A stretch of 53,700 bases of DNA from Nitrospira sp. (GCA_028819435.1 JAPPLK010000094.1:1-53700); one strand, 5' to 3'; positions 1 through 8,697 are shown, counted from the first letter of the stretch. Made by a program: numbers and translations. Notes: generated from the sequence alone by a model not told the origin.

Positions 1-121
1 TTCCCCTCTTTTGTAAGGAGGGGTGAGGGGAGGTAGAGGGTTTCTCTGGTAGGGGCGCCCGGCCGGTCGCCCCTACACCCCACCTGACATCCCCTTACCC
101 TTCGACTTCGCTCAGGGCAGG
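1..121. repeat. Intergenic cluster of three palindromic repeat units
   Basis: This lies downstream of fabF. Bases 1-39 are a reverse-oriented copy of the CCCCTCCTT/AAGGAGGGG family that also occurs near 17985, 41785 and 51563. Bases 49-57 (GTAGGGGCG) and 68-76 (CGCCCCTAC) form a perfect 9-bp inverted repeat. Bases 98-121 carry the CCTTCGACTTCGCTCAGG unit seen again near 40125 and, with a variant centre, near 45713. No gene is seen here. One of the hairpins may help end fabF transcription, but none is followed by a clear T-run. Confidence 0.6.
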
Positions 122-160
122 AAAAAGCGGGATTTCGGCAGGTTCCGTCCAAGGGCGAAT

Positions 161-1426
161 TTAAACGTCCTGGTTCCCTCGTGTGGACTTGATGACCAGG
201 CAAGCATTCACTCCGCCAAAGCCAAAGGCATTCGAAAGCGCGGCGTCGATGGGAACCTGACGGGCTTGCCCGGGGATATAATCGAGATCGCACTCGGGAT
301 CAGGATTCTCCAGGTTGATCGTCGGCGGCAACAGGCCATGATACAACGCCAGGGTAGTCACCACGGCTTCAACCCCGCCGGCCGCGCCCAAGAGGTGGCC
401 GAGCATGGATTTCGTGGAACTCACAGGCAGTTTAGCGGCATGGTGCCCGAATACGGTCTTGATCGCCTGCGTTTCGACCTTATCCGCAAAGGTCGAGGTC
501 GCATGTGCGTTCACGTACCCGATCGTCGTTTTCGGGATCCCCGCGTCACGAATGGCCTTCTCGATACAATCCACGGCGCCGGCGCCGTCGTCCGGAGGCG
601 CGGTGATGTGAAAGGCATCGCTGGTCATGGCGTAGCCGGCCAGTTCTCCGTAGATTTTGGCGCCGCGCCGTTGCGCGTGCTCCAATTCTTCCAACACCAG
701 CACGCCGGCGCCTTCTCCGATCACGAATCCGTCCCGGTCACGGTCAAACGGACGACTCGCCCGTTGCGGGTCGTCGTTACGACGTGATAACGCCTTGGCC
801 GCGGCGAAACCCGCGAGGGCCAACGCGCAAATCGTGGATTCGGTTCCGCCGGCCAACATCACGTCCGCTTCCCCACGTTGAATGATCCGGCAGGCGTCTC
901 CAATGCAATGATTCCCCGTGGCACAAGCCGTCACGGCACACGAATTGGGTCCCTTGGCTCCAAACCGGATCGCCACTTGGCCCGAAGCCAAATTGACGAT
1001 GACCATTGGGATGAAGAACGGGCTGACGCGCCCCGGCCCTTTGTCCTGGAGCACCTTGTGATACTGCTCAATGGCCGGCAGGCCGCCGATGCCCGCCCCG
1101 ATATAGACCCCGACCCGTTCAGCCACGTCGGACGTGATCGTGATTCCCGCGTCATCCACCGCCTCCTGGCTCGCGGCCACGGCGTACTGGATGAACGTAT
1201 CCATTTTCTTGATTTCTTTTTTTTCGACGTGATCGGCCGGGTCGAAGTCCTTGACCTCGGCTGCAATCCGGCAGGGATAACCGGACGCATCAAAGCGCGT
1301 GACGGGGCCGATTCCCGACTTTCCGGCACACACGGCGTGCCAGGTTTTGTCGACACCGACTCCCAAGGGCGTCACGGCTCCCAGGCCGGTAATCACGACG
1401 CGCCGACGGGGGGGATACTCGGTCAT
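161..1426 (-). CDS. fabF: 3-oxoacyl-ACP synthase II (KAS II)
   Basis: FabF condenses malonyl-ACP with a growing acyl-ACP in the cytoplasmic type II fatty acid elongation cycle. At 421 aa it has the usual family length. The nucleophile is Cys168 in TACATG, with His in NAHATST near 308 and His in KSMLGHLLGAAG near 345, giving the Cys-His-His triad of elongating ketosynthases. The N-terminus RRRVVITGLGAVTPLG is typical. The ATG start lies 12 bp after the acpP stop, so the two are surely co-transcribed. It is the last gene of the fab block. Confidence 0.97.
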   Translation of the reverse strand: MTEYPPRRRVVITGLGAVTPLGVGVDKTWHAVCAGKSGIGPVTRFDASGYPCRIAAEVKDFDPADHVEKKEIKKMDTFIQYAVAASQEAVDDAGITITSDVAERVGVYIGAGIGGLPAIEQYHKVLQDKGPGRVSPFFIPMVIVNLASGQVAIRFGAKGPNSCAVTACATGNHCIGDACRIIQRGEADVMLAGGTESTICALALAGFAAAKALSRRNDDPQRASRPFDRDRDGFVIGEGAGVLVLEELEHAQRRGAKIYGELAGYAMTSDAFHITAPPDDGAGAVDCIEKAIRDAGIPKTTIGYVNAHATSTFADKVETQAIKTVFGHHAAKLPVSSTKSMLGHLLGAAGGVEAVVTTLALYHGLLPPTINLENPDPECDLDYIPGQARQVPIDAALSNAFGFGGVNACLVIKSTRGNQDV

Positions 1427-1438
1427 GAGCGCCGTGGA

Positions 1439-1669
1439 TCAGGTTTTCTCTTTGATATACTCGATGGCTTGGGAAACTTTTTGAATTTTTTCCGCGTCTT
1501 CATCGGGAATTTCCACGTCGAATTCTTCCTCAAGTGCCATCACCAGTTCGACCGTATCCAAAGAGTCGGCCCCTAAGTCCTCGACAAAGGACGCGTCGGG
1601 GACGACGTCTTCTTCTTCTACACCCAATTGTTCTGCAATGATCTTTCGAATACGTTCTTCAGCGGCCAT
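1439..1669 (-). CDS. acpP: Acyl carrier protein
   Basis: This is a 76-aa acidic carrier protein that holds acyl chains on a phosphopantetheine arm. The attachment serine is Ser36 in the DSL motif of [11 protein letters not shown]. The ATG at 1669 is chosen: AGGAGGTG lies 11 bp upstream, whereas the longer GTG reading from 1681 would start inside that Shine-Dalgarno sequence. It lies between fabG and fabF, the classical arrangement. Confidence 0.97.
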   Translation of the reverse strand: MAAEERIRKIIAEQLGVEEEDVVPDASFVEDLGADSLDTVELVMALEEEFDVEIPDEDAEKIQKVSQAIEYIKEKT

Positions 1670-1746
1670 CGACCTTCGCACCTCCTGTTAAACAATATGA
1701 TTCATTCATCTATATCTTCCCTCATTCGTTGCCCCCCCTCACCCCA

Positions 1747-1822
1747 GCCCTCTCCCTCGTGGGGGAGAGGGGGCTCCTTTATTCCCCTCTTTTGGTGTAG
1801 GGACAGGCCCCCGTGCCTGTCC
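1747..1822. repeat. Two strong inverted repeats between fabG and acpP
   Basis: Within the 185-bp gap there are two palindromes. GCCCTCTCCC at 1747-1756 faces GGGAGAGGGGGC at 1763-1774. GGACAGGC at 1801-1808 pairs exactly with GCCTGTCC at 1815-1822. Both are C-rich/G-rich intergenic types that look dispersed rather than gene-specific. As RNA they would form hairpins between fabG and acpP, where they could attenuate or process the operon transcript so that acpP accumulates. That role is inference. Confidence 0.6.
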
Positions 1823-1854
1823 GTGGGCAGAGGCAATATAAACCTTTCCTCACG

Positions 1855-2595
1855 TTACGCCATGTGCATCCCGCCATTCACGTGAAATACCTGTCCGGTA
1901 ATATACCCTGCAGCGTCCGATGCCAAAAAGCGGACGGCTTCCGCGACCTCGGCGGGTTGACCCAATCGACCAAGAGGAATCTGTTGCAACAAGGTGTCCC
2001 TGACCTCCTGGTTCAAGGCCCGGGTCATCGCCGTGTCGATAAATCCCGGGGCCACCGCGTTCACCGTGATGTTCCGGCTTGCGTATTCACGAGCAACGGA
2101 TTTCGTGAACCCGATGACCGCGGCTTTCGATGCGGCGTAATTCGCCTGTCCCGCGTTCCCGATCGCCCCCACGATCGAGGCCATGTTAATAATCCGTCCC
2201 GATCGCTGTTTGGTCATGGGACCAAGAATCGCCTTGGTACAATAAAACGTCCCGGTGAGATTGACCTGAAGGACGGCGTTCCAATCCTCTTCTTTCATAC
2301 GCATGATCAACCCGTCACGGGTAATACCCGCATTATTCACCAACACGTCCACGCGCCCCCATTCCTTCATCACGCGATCGACCATCCCCTTGACGGCTTC
2401 CCACTGGGCCACGTTGGCCGACAACGCCAGCCCTTGCCCCTGCTGGGACTCTACCAATCGTAGCGTGTCGGCGCACCTGTCGGCTTCCAGGTCCACCACG
2501 GCCACGTCGGCTCCGGCTTTCGCAAAGCATTCCGCAATGGCTTGCCCGATGCCTTGCGCCGAGCCCGTCACAATGGCTTTTTTCCCTTCCAGCAT
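1855..2595 (-). CDS. fabG: 3-oxoacyl-ACP reductase
   Basis: This is a 246-aa NADPH-dependent short-chain dehydrogenase that reduces 3-oxoacyl-ACP in fatty acid elongation. The Rossmann motif TGSAQGIG sits at residues 10-17, NNAG near 87-90, Ser140, and the catalytic YxxxK is Tyr153-Lys157 in NYAASK. The C-terminal GQVFHVNGGMHM is typical. Length and spacing to fabD (40 bp) fit a normal fab operon member. Confidence 0.96.
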   Translation of the reverse strand: MLEGKKAIVTGSAQGIGQAIAECFAKAGADVAVVDLEADRCADTLRLVESQQGQGLALSANVAQWEAVKGMVDRVMKEWGRVDVLVNNAGITRDGLIMRMKEEDWNAVLQVNLTGTFYCTKAILGPMTKQRSGRIINMASIVGAIGNAGQANYAASKAAVIGFTKSVAREYASRNITVNAVAPGFIDTAMTRALNQEVRDTLLQQIPLGRLGQPAEVAEAVRFLASDAAGYITGQVFHVNGGMHMA

Positions 2596-2635
2596 GCTTC
2601 CCTCGTTTCTTGTCTTTCGGGAACTGCTCTTACCG

Positions 2636-3571
2636 TCAACGATGTAGGGTCGTCAAGGTCTTTTCCAGGGACTCCGGGTCCTGAATATGATGTAATTCCG
2701 CCTCCGGCACAATACGCTTGGCGACACGGGTCAACACCATCCCCGGTCCGATCTCGATAAACGTCCGAATACCCTGCTCCCACATCGCGCGAATGGTGTG
2801 CTCCCATAACACGGAGGAGGGTAACTGGCGAATCAGGGAACGACGCACCTCTTCGGCGCGGACCAATGGACGTGCCTCGACGTTGTTAAAGAGCGGCACG
2901 GTCAAATCGGATAGTTGCACCGCGTGAACGTGCGGGGCCAGCCGGTCCGCGGCCGGCTGCATCAAGGACGTATGAACCGGTACGCTCACGGGCAACGGAA
3001 TGGCTTTCCGGCACCCTTGCACTTTGGCCAACTCAATCGCCCGTTCCACCGCGGCTTTTTCACCCGCGATCACCACCTGACCCGGAGAGTTGAAATTCGC
3101 CGCAGCCACGACGCCCACGGATTGAGCCTCACGACAAATGTCCTTGACGACTTCGCCTGCCAACCCGAGCAGGGCCACGACCAACCCGCTCCCTGAGGGG
3201 ACGGCCTCTTCCATGTATCGCGCCCGTTTATGCACCAACGCTACGGCGTCCGGAAACAAAAGCCCGCCCGCGGCCACGACGGCCGAATATTCGCCCAAAC
3301 TGTGCCCCGCCACAGCGGAGGGCTGGAGACGCGAACCCAAGGCCCGCCAGGCAATAAGGCTGGTCACCAGCAACGCGGGTTGGGTATATTCCGTTCGATT
3401 GAGCTGTTCTGCCGGCCCTTCAAAACACAGGGCCTGAAGGTCGTATCCCAGGATCGAGTTGGCCTCCTCAAACAAGGCCATGAGTTGCGGATACGCCTCA
3501 CGCCACGCTTGCCCCATCCCGACGGCCTGCGAACCTTGGCCGGGAAATAGGAATGCGATTGGGTCGGACAT
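2636..3571 (-). CDS. fabD: Malonyl-CoA:ACP transacylase
   Basis: FabD loads malonyl from CoA onto ACP. The protein is 311 aa. The N-terminal FLFPGQGSQ and the nucleophile elbow GHSLGEYSA (Ser91) are visible, with the partner His200 in VPVHTSLMQP. The ATG at 3571 is only 6 bp from the end of a MITE-like repeat (3578-3719). The AGAGG inside that repeat end, 10 bp upstream, is the only visible Shine-Dalgarno-like sequence, so translation initiation may now depend on the insertion. Confidence 0.96.
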   Translation of the reverse strand: MSDPIAFLFPGQGSQAVGMGQAWREAYPQLMALFEEANSILGYDLQALCFEGPAEQLNRTEYTQPALLVTSLIAWRALGSRLQPSAVAGHSLGEYSAVVAAGGLLFPDAVALVHKRARYMEEAVPSGSGLVVALLGLAGEVVKDICREAQSVGVVAAANFNSPGQVVIAGEKAAVERAIELAKVQGCRKAIPLPVSVPVHTSLMQPAADRLAPHVHAVQLSDLTVPLFNNVEARPLVRAEEVRRSLIRQLPSSVLWEHTIRAMWEQGIRTFIEIGPGMVLTRVAKRIVPEAELHHIQDPESLEKTLTTLHR

Positions 3572-3577
3572 AAATAG

Positions 3578-3719
3578 GGAACCTCTGATTTACTGCACTA
3601 TCGGGCGCATGGCTGCGTTGTGTCCTCGCTCAACCCTCACCTATCTCTCTGATAAGCCTCGGGTTTCGCTCCGGGACGCCTTGCCCTGCATCCCGCTATC
3701 ACAATAACTCAGAGGTTCC
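3578..3719. mobile_element. MITE-like element, copy 1 (142 bp)
   Basis: The ends are GGAACCTCTGATTTA and, inverted, GGAACCTCTGAGTTA, with imperfect pairing continuing about 29 bp inward. A 4-bp target duplication ATAG flanks it (3574-3577 and 3720-3723). The interior is shared with copies at 12243 and 15565. There is no room for a transposase, so it would be moved in trans. It is inserted between fabL and fabD. A 4-bp duplication and GGAA termini are reminiscent of IS5-family elements, but that assignment is inference. Confidence 0.88.
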
Positions 3720-3796
3720 ATAGTTAAGGTATGAGTGAAACCGTTGGGAAAGTCAACGGATAAAAACGCCCGCGGGCGCGAACGGACCCGGGGCGG

Positions 3797-4606
3797 TCAG
3801 TCAACGATGAACTCGCCGCCATCCACACAGATGACGTTGCCGGTCATCCAATGCGACTGGGGATGGCTCAGCAAGCCGATGGCTTCCGCCACGTCCTGCG
3901 GCGTGGTCAAGCGACCCGAGGGATTCTTCCGTTGGGCTATCGTGATCATCTCGTCCGATCCCGGAATTTTCCGCAAGGCCGGGGTATCGGTGACGCCGGC
4001 CATGATCGCATTCGCCGTAATCCCCATGGGAGCCAATTCGAGCGCAAGCTGGCGAACGTGGGATTCCAGGGCCGCTTTTGCCGCGGAGACTGCTCCATAG
4101 GTTGCCCATACCCGCGCGCCGCCCGCGCTGGTCATCGCAAAAATTCGTCCGCCGTACCCCATGAGTCCCCGCGCGAGTAACTCCTGCACCCAATACACCA
4201 AACTGTTGGCCATGACATCCAGCGTCATCTCGACCTGGGCTTTACTCACGGCATCGGCACGCGTTTCGGTGACGAACCGTCGCAACGTTCCGAAGGCCAG
4301 GGAATGAAGGAACACGCGAATCGTCGCCGGTTCACCATGCGCCCGGAATCGCGCTTCAACGGCGTCGACGACTTCCCGGCGCTTCTCCGCGTCCGCGGCG
4401 TTGACGTTGAAAAAGAGGGTTTCCCTACCGCGGGCATGGATATCCGCCACGAGACGATCCACGTCCGGGAGCGTGGATTTTCGGTCCAAATGCACGCCCA
4501 CGATATTCATGCCGAGCGCCGCCAACTCCAGTGCCACGGCCCTGCCGAATCCGCTCGACGCACCCAGGACCAACGCCCATTCTCCTGGTCTTTCATCCGT
4601 AGTCAT
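3797..4606 (-). CDS. fabL: Enoyl-ACP reductase, FabL/FabI-like SDR
   Basis: This is a 269-aa SDR-fold protein. The nucleotide site GASSGFG is at residues 15-21. The catalytic pair is Tyr170-x6-Lys177, the spacing of enoyl-ACP reductases and not the YxxxK of FabG. HSLAFG near 101-106 resembles the FabI HSIAFAP motif, while the C-terminal TDTPALRKIPG...NPSGRL and GNVICVDGG resemble Bacillus FabL. It lies inside the fab operon, 22 bp from fabH, and no other enoyl reductase is seen here. It probably performs the last reduction of each elongation cycle. The FabL symbol is tentative; a different SDR role is possible. Confidence 0.72.
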   Translation of the reverse strand: MTTDERPGEWALVLGASSGFGRAVALELAALGMNIVGVHLDRKSTLPDVDRLVADIHARGRETLFFNVNAADAEKRREVVDAVEARFRAHGEPATIRVFLHSLAFGTLRRFVTETRADAVSKAQVEMTLDVMANSLVYWVQELLARGLMGYGGRIFAMTSAGGARVWATYGAVSAAKAALESHVRQLALELAPMGITANAIMAGVTDTPALRKIPGSDEMITIAQRKNPSGRLTTPQDVAEAIGLLSHPQSHWMTGNVICVDGGEFIVD

Positions 4607-4628
4607 ATCTGATCCTTTCTAGGCTCCT

Positions 4629-5603
4629 CTACCATCGTATTACCCCGGAGGCCCACGTCAGACCCGCCCCAAACGCCGCCATGACCACCAGGCTTTCTTC
4701 TCTGATCGTTCCATTTTTGGCGGCTTCGTCCAAGGCCAACGGGATTGACGCGGCAGAGGTGTTGCCGTACCGGTCGACGTTGATCATGATCCGATCCGGA
4801 GGCAACCCGATGCGTTGCCCGACGGCGCGTAAAATTCGAACGTTGGCCTGGTGAGGCACCAGGCAATCAATATCGTCGATGCCCAAGCCATGCGCCGCGA
4901 CTGCCTCGCGTATGGCCTCTTCCATGGTTTTGACGGCAATCTTGAAGGTTTCATTGCCGCGCATTTTGACGCAATGCAGGCGTTCAGCCAACACGCGTTC
5001 CGACGGAGTGAGACTCGACCCACCGCCCGGCACGCAAATCAAATCGGAGAACCGCCCATCTGCGTGCAAATGGAGGGAGAGGACGCCCCGCTCTCCTTCC
5101 GTCGGCCCCAAAACCACGGCGCCCGCTCCATCCCCGAAGAGGACACAGGTGTTCCGGTCCGTCCAATCCGTGATGGACGACATCACTTCCGACCCGATGA
5201 CCAGCACGTACCTGTGCCCCGTCCTCACGAAGGCATCGGCCACCGACAGGCCATACACAAACCCGCAGCACGCTGCGGAAATATCGCAGGCCGCGGCTTT
5301 CCCGGCGCCAAGCCGGTGTTGAATCAAGGACGCGGTGGACGGAAGAGGGAAATCCCCGGTACAGGTGGCCACCAGAATCAGATCGAGTTGGGCCGCCTGG
5401 ACGTTAGCGTCTGCCAACGCCTGCTGCGCCGCCAGCACGCCGAGGTCCGAACAGGCTTCATCGGGGGCGGCCACGCGTCGTTCGCGAATACCCGTGCGTT
5501 CTACGATCCATGAATCCGACGTCTCCACCATGGCTTCGAGGTCGGCATTGGTCAACACCTGTTTGGGAGCATAGGACCCCGTCCCGAGTATCCGGCTTCT
5601 CAT
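4629..5603 (-). CDS. fabH: 3-oxoacyl-ACP synthase III (KAS III)
   Basis: FabH starts fatty acid synthesis by condensing acetyl-CoA (or a branched primer) with malonyl-ACP. The 324-aa protein shows the Cys-His-Asn triad: Cys112 in ISAACCGF, His in LVPHQAN near 249, and Asn in YGNTSAASIP near 279. The N-terminal GTGSYAPKQVLTN and WIVERTGIRERR are typical. Its ATG overlaps the plsX stop by 4 bp (ATGA), implying translational coupling. Confidence 0.96.
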   Translation of the reverse strand: MRSRILGTGSYAPKQVLTNADLEAMVETSDSWIVERTGIRERRVAAPDEACSDLGVLAAQQALADANVQAAQLDLILVATCTGDFPLPSTASLIQHRLGAGKAAACDISAACCGFVYGLSVADAFVRTGHRYVLVIGSEVMSSITDWTDRNTCVLFGDGAGAVVLGPTEGERGVLSLHLHADGRFSDLICVPGGGSSLTPSERVLAERLHCVKMRGNETFKIAVKTMEEAIREAVAAHGLGIDDIDCLVPHQANVRILRAVGQRIGLPPDRIMINVDRYGNTSAASIPLALDEAAKNGTIREESLVVMAAFGAGLTWASGVIRW

Positions 5604-6631
5604 TCACAGGCCATTTGCGGGCTGGGCGTCATCGGTGAGGTCAGACTTTCGGCAATATCACGTTGGATCAGGTCGATCAGCCGGCCCTGGGCCAAGACAT
5701 TCGCTCGCCCGATCGCGTTTTTAATGGCCTTGGCCGAAGACCGGCCATGACAAATCATGCACACCCCATTCACGCCCAGAAGCGGGGCGCCGCCGAATTC
5801 GGCGTAATCCGTCCGTCGTTTCAACCGCATGAGCGGACCCGTCATAAAGGCCAACGACAAGCGGCCCAGGGTCGAATTCATGACTTCACTCATGAGGATC
5901 TTCTTCATGGCTTCAGCCAGGCCTTCGGAGATTTTCAGCGACACGTTGCCCAGAAACCCGTCACACACGATCACGTCGGCTGTTCCGCTGTAGACGTCCT
6001 TACCTTCGACGTTTCCGATGAAGTTCAAGGAACTTTCCTTGAGCAGGCGAAACGCCTCTTTCGTCACTTCATTCCCTTTGGTCGCTTCCTCCCCGATACT
6101 GAGGAGTCCCACGCGAGGCTGCGCGATATCCATGAGGTGTTTGGCATACTCATGGCCCATGATGGCAAACTGATGCAACTGTTGGGCGGAACAATCGACC
6201 GTCGCCCCGACGTCCAACATGATGGCCGTGCCCCGTATAGTCGGCAAGGTGGCCGCAATGGCCGGTCGTTCAACACCCTTGATGGTCCCGAGCAGAAAAA
6301 AAGCCGAGACCATGGCGGCGCCCGTATTGCCGGCGCTCACCACCGCCTGGGCTTCGCCGGTCTTGACCAGGTTGGTTGCCACCCAGATGGACGAGTCGCG
6401 TTTTTTCCTCGCCACTTGCGCGGGAGATTCATGCATATCCACAGTCTGGGAGGCGTGGTGGATCGTCACGCGCGAGTCCGTGCACTGCACGCGTTCCAAT
6501 TCAGGGCGGAGTGAGTCTTCGTGACCGACGAGGATTAATTCGACGTCAAGCTCTTTGAGGGCTTGGAGGGCGCCTTCGACGACGGGACTCAGGCCATGGT
6601 CCCCGCCCATGGCATCAAGGGCAATCTTCAT
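5600..6631 (-). CDS. plsX: Phosphate acyltransferase
   Basis: PlsX converts acyl-ACP to acyl-phosphate, the donor used by PlsY to start phospholipid synthesis. From the ATG at 6631 the protein is 343 aa and begins MKIALDAMGGDHG, the family hallmark. A longer TTG reading from 6652 coincides with the GGAGG sequence and is not preferred. Other family motifs are VSAGNTGA and the C-terminal GGAPLLGVNGVCMICHG. It follows rpmF and overlaps fabH by 4 bp, the common rpmF-plsX-fabH order. Confidence 0.95.
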   Translation of the reverse strand: MKIALDAMGGDHGLSPVVEGALQALKELDVELILVGHEDSLRPELERVQCTDSRVTIHHASQTVDMHESPAQVARKKRDSSIWVATNLVKTGEAQAVVSAGNTGAAMVSAFFLLGTIKGVERPAIAATLPTIRGTAIMLDVGATVDCSAQQLHQFAIMGHEYAKHLMDIAQPRVGLLSIGEEATKGNEVTKEAFRLLKESSLNFIGNVEGKDVYSGTADVIVCDGFLGNVSLKISEGLAEAMKKILMSEVMNSTLGRLSLAFMTGPLMRLKRRTDYAEFGGAPLLGVNGVCMICHGRSSAKAIKNAIGRANVLAQGRLIDLIQRDIAESLTSPMTPSPQMACE

Positions 6632-6694
6632 GGATTGTGCGCCAGCCTCCAATCGGGAAGGTACAGGAACCGCCGATTCCGGATCAGCGCTTCC

Positions 6695-6877
6695 CTAGCT
6701 TTCCTGAATCGCGATGATCGCTATCCGTTTGTAGTAACCGCACGACAGGCAGGTCCGATGAGGCAACATACGTTCGTGACATTGCGGACAAATGGAAAAA
6801 CTCGGCATGCCGAGTTTTTTGTGCGTACGCCGTTTATCCCGCCTGGACTTGGAATGTCGATGTTTGGGATTTGCCAT
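6695..6877 (-). CDS. rpmF: 50S ribosomal protein bL32
   Basis: This is a 60-aa basic protein of the large ribosomal subunit, beginning [17 protein letters not shown]. Two Cys pairs, CPQC near 31-34 and CLSC near 44-47, form the zinc-binding (C+) version of bL32. AGGAGAACACA directly precedes the ATG. It is placed between the DUF177 gene and plsX, as in many bacteria. Confidence 0.96.
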   Translation of the reverse strand: MANPKHRHSKSRRDKRRTHKKLGMPSFSICPQCHERMLPHRTCLSCGYYKRIAIIAIQES

Positions 6878-6931
6878 TGTGTTCTCCTCACGTCACGGAA
6901 ACGACCCACGTTCGTCCGTTCGGCGCGTCAC

Positions 6932-7513
6932 TTACGCCAACGGTTTCCGTGACTGCTTGAAGGCAGCTTGCAGGATCGCAAAAGGAGACTCCGTTTTGAC
7001 CTCCTTGCACCCGCACCACTGCACGTTCAGATTTTGCCCGCACACCTGACATAGGCCTTGACACCCCTCTGAACAGAGGGGTTGCATCGGGATGGAAAGA
7101 ATGAGTTGCTCGCGAAGCATCTCTTGCAATTCAATCCGTTGTTCAACGACCAAATGGGAGTCCGTCTCTTCAGCCCTCGAATCCCCGGGGGCAGCTTCCA
7201 CTTCTTTCGACCGCCGGCGTCCCGAGTCCTGGTACACGGCCCGAAACGAAAGGTCCGACGGCGAGGCAAACGTTTCAAGACAACGGACACATTCATGGAG
7301 GAGCAGGCCGTTCAACTCGCCCTCCACCAGAAAATCTGTCTCTCCGGCCTGGATCGTTGCCGTCAACGCAAGTACGTCTTGTATGCCGGGATCGCTCTCG
7401 TCTAACTGCAAATCCTCTTTCCCGACAACGCAGGCGACACGCGTGCCTTCCGGAGGCACATCTTTCACGCTGAAGCTGAGCGAGGCCACGTTCCCCGGAA
7501 TCTCCCTTAACAC
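6932..7513 (-). CDS. yceD: DUF177/YceD-family 23S rRNA accumulation protein
   Basis: This 193-aa acidic protein has the family's cysteine pattern: CVRC near residue 96 and a C-terminal cluster CSEGCQGLCQVCGQ followed by CGC, probably binding metal. YceD proteins support 23S rRNA accumulation and usually sit just upstream of rpmF, as here (54 bp). The start is uncertain. The GTG at 7513 has no Shine-Dalgarno sequence, while AAGGGAG lies before a second in-frame GTG at 7489. Confidence 0.85.
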   Translation of the reverse strand: MLREIPGNVASLSFSVKDVPPEGTRVACVVGKEDLQLDESDPGIQDVLALTATIQAGETDFLVEGELNGLLLHECVRCLETFASPSDLSFRAVYQDSGRRRSKEVEAAPGDSRAEETDSHLVVEQRIELQEMLREQLILSIPMQPLCSEGCQGLCQVCGQNLNVQWCGCKEVKTESPFAILQAAFKQSRKPLA

Positions 7514-7558
7514 GGGAATGCAGACGGGAACCGCAACGTCACGGTGGCTCTCCCGCCC

Positions 7559-7786
7559 TTACCGCTCTTCGGCAAAAGCCAACAGGGCAATACTACGGGC
7601 ACGTTTGATCGCGATCGTGAGCTTTCGCTGGTGCCGCATACAGTTTCCCGATATCCGTCTCGGGATAATACGTCCACGTTCCGTCAAAAAATTACGCAAC
7701 AGGCTCAGATCCTTATAATCCAAGGGCGTGGTCTCGTGACAAAACCGGCAAACGCGCCGTCGCTGAAAAAGCCTCCCTCGTTCCAC
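7559..7786 (-). CDS. rpsR: 30S ribosomal protein bS18
   Basis: This is a 75-aa basic protein of the small-subunit platform that binds together with bS6. It reads [16 protein letters not shown], then [25 protein letters not shown], the family signature. CRFC and a later Cys suggest a zinc-binding version. The GTG start is preceded by AGGAGAACACCTAC. It is the third gene of an rpsF-ssb-rpsR unit, with 26 bp to ssb. Confidence 0.96.
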   Translation of the reverse strand: MERGRLFQRRRVCRFCHETTPLDYKDLSLLRNFLTERGRIIPRRISGNCMRHQRKLTIAIKRARSIALLAFAEER

Positions 7787-7812
7787 GTAGGTGTTCTCCT
7801 CGTATTCCAGAT

Positions 7813-8217
7813 TTATGCGTACTCTTCCGACTCGTAAGAATGATCGTGCGGATATTCTTCTTCTCCGCCTCCGGGCTCACCGGCGTGACTCTGTTTTTTC
7901 GGGCCAAACGTGACCGATTGCGCCACCACTTCATGCTTGCTTCGGCGTTGTCCGTCTTCCGTTTCCCACCGTCGCTGCTGGAGTCGGCCATCGATAATGG
8001 CGACGTCCCCCTTGCTCAGGTATTGGCCGCAATGCTCGGCTTGCTTGCCGAAGACCACGATATCAACGAAACACACTTCCTCTTTTTGATCATCGGCCTG
8101 TCGAAACCGTCGGTTGACGGCCAGCCCGAAATTGGCGACGGGGGTCCCACTGGGAGTGTATCGAAGTTCAGGGTTTCGCGTCAGGTTCCCGATGAGAATG
8201 ATCTTATTGAATCCCAC
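7813..8217 (-). CDS. ssb: Single-stranded DNA-binding protein
   Basis: This is a 134-aa OB-fold protein that coats ssDNA in replication and repair. It begins [36 protein letters not shown], the SSB signature. The start is taken as GTG 8217 (GTG 8220 is possible) with GGGAGAG upstream. A longer reading to 8277 would translate rpsF sequence out of frame. It overlaps the rpsF stop by 14 bp. The C-terminus ends ESEEYA, acidic but without the DDDIPF tip that recruits partner proteins in most SSBs. Confidence 0.94.
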   Translation of the reverse strand: MGFNKIILIGNLTRNPELRYTPSGTPVANFGLAVNRRFRQADDQKEEVCFVDIVVFGKQAEHCGQYLSKGDVAIIDGRLQQRRWETEDGQRRSKHEVVAQSVTFGPKKQSHAGEPGGGEEEYPHDHSYESEEYA

Positions 8218-8554
8218 CACTTTCGGACTCTCCCTGTTCTTCAGCCGCCACCGCCTGCAACGCTTCCTCTTCCACACGCACGGTCAGGAATTTGATGACC
8301 GAATCTTCCAGTCGATAGAGCCGTTCCAGTTCACTCACTACGTTTTCTTGCGCCGATTCAAACTGAAGAAGGATATAGGTGCCACGCCGGTCATGTTTGA
8401 TTTCATAGGCGAGCTTCTTTTTTCCCCAATTCTCGGCTTTGACGATCGTCGCCCCGTGTTTCGTCAACACGGATTTCATCTTTTCGATCACCGCCTCGGC
8501 TTCATCATCGGCCAACGACGAGCGAAGAATAAATATTGATTCATAACATGCCAT
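8204..8554 (-). CDS. rpsF: 30S ribosomal protein bS6
   Basis: This is a 116-aa small-subunit protein, from the ATG at 8554 with a purine-rich GAGAGGGTAGGG upstream. It reads MACYESIFILRSSLADDEAEAVIEKMKSV and then WGKKKLAYEIKHDRRGTYILLQF, diagnostic of bS6. The tail is rich in Glu, Ala and Gln. An in-frame extension to 8602 is possible but lacks family similarity. It heads the rpsF-ssb-rpsR set. Confidence 0.96.
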   Translation of the reverse strand: MACYESIFILRSSLADDEAEAVIEKMKSVLTKHGATIVKAENWGKKKLAYEIKHDRRGTYILLQFESAQENVVSELERLYRLEDSVIKFLTVRVEEEALQAVAAEEQGESESGGIQ

Positions 8555-8697
8555 ACCGCACCCTACCCTCTCTCCGAAGAATCCTGATTGATCGCCCTTC
8601 ACCAGCTTCGTGACAAGGGAAAAAACGGTACCACAGGGGAAAATGTACTGTCAAACCGCGACGCTTCGCGGATACTTCTCTCTTGCCGACTCATGGT

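Noticed and set aside
266..787. Plus-strand frame opposite fabF
   Set aside because: It is a reverse-frame shadow of fabF with no start signals or family motif.
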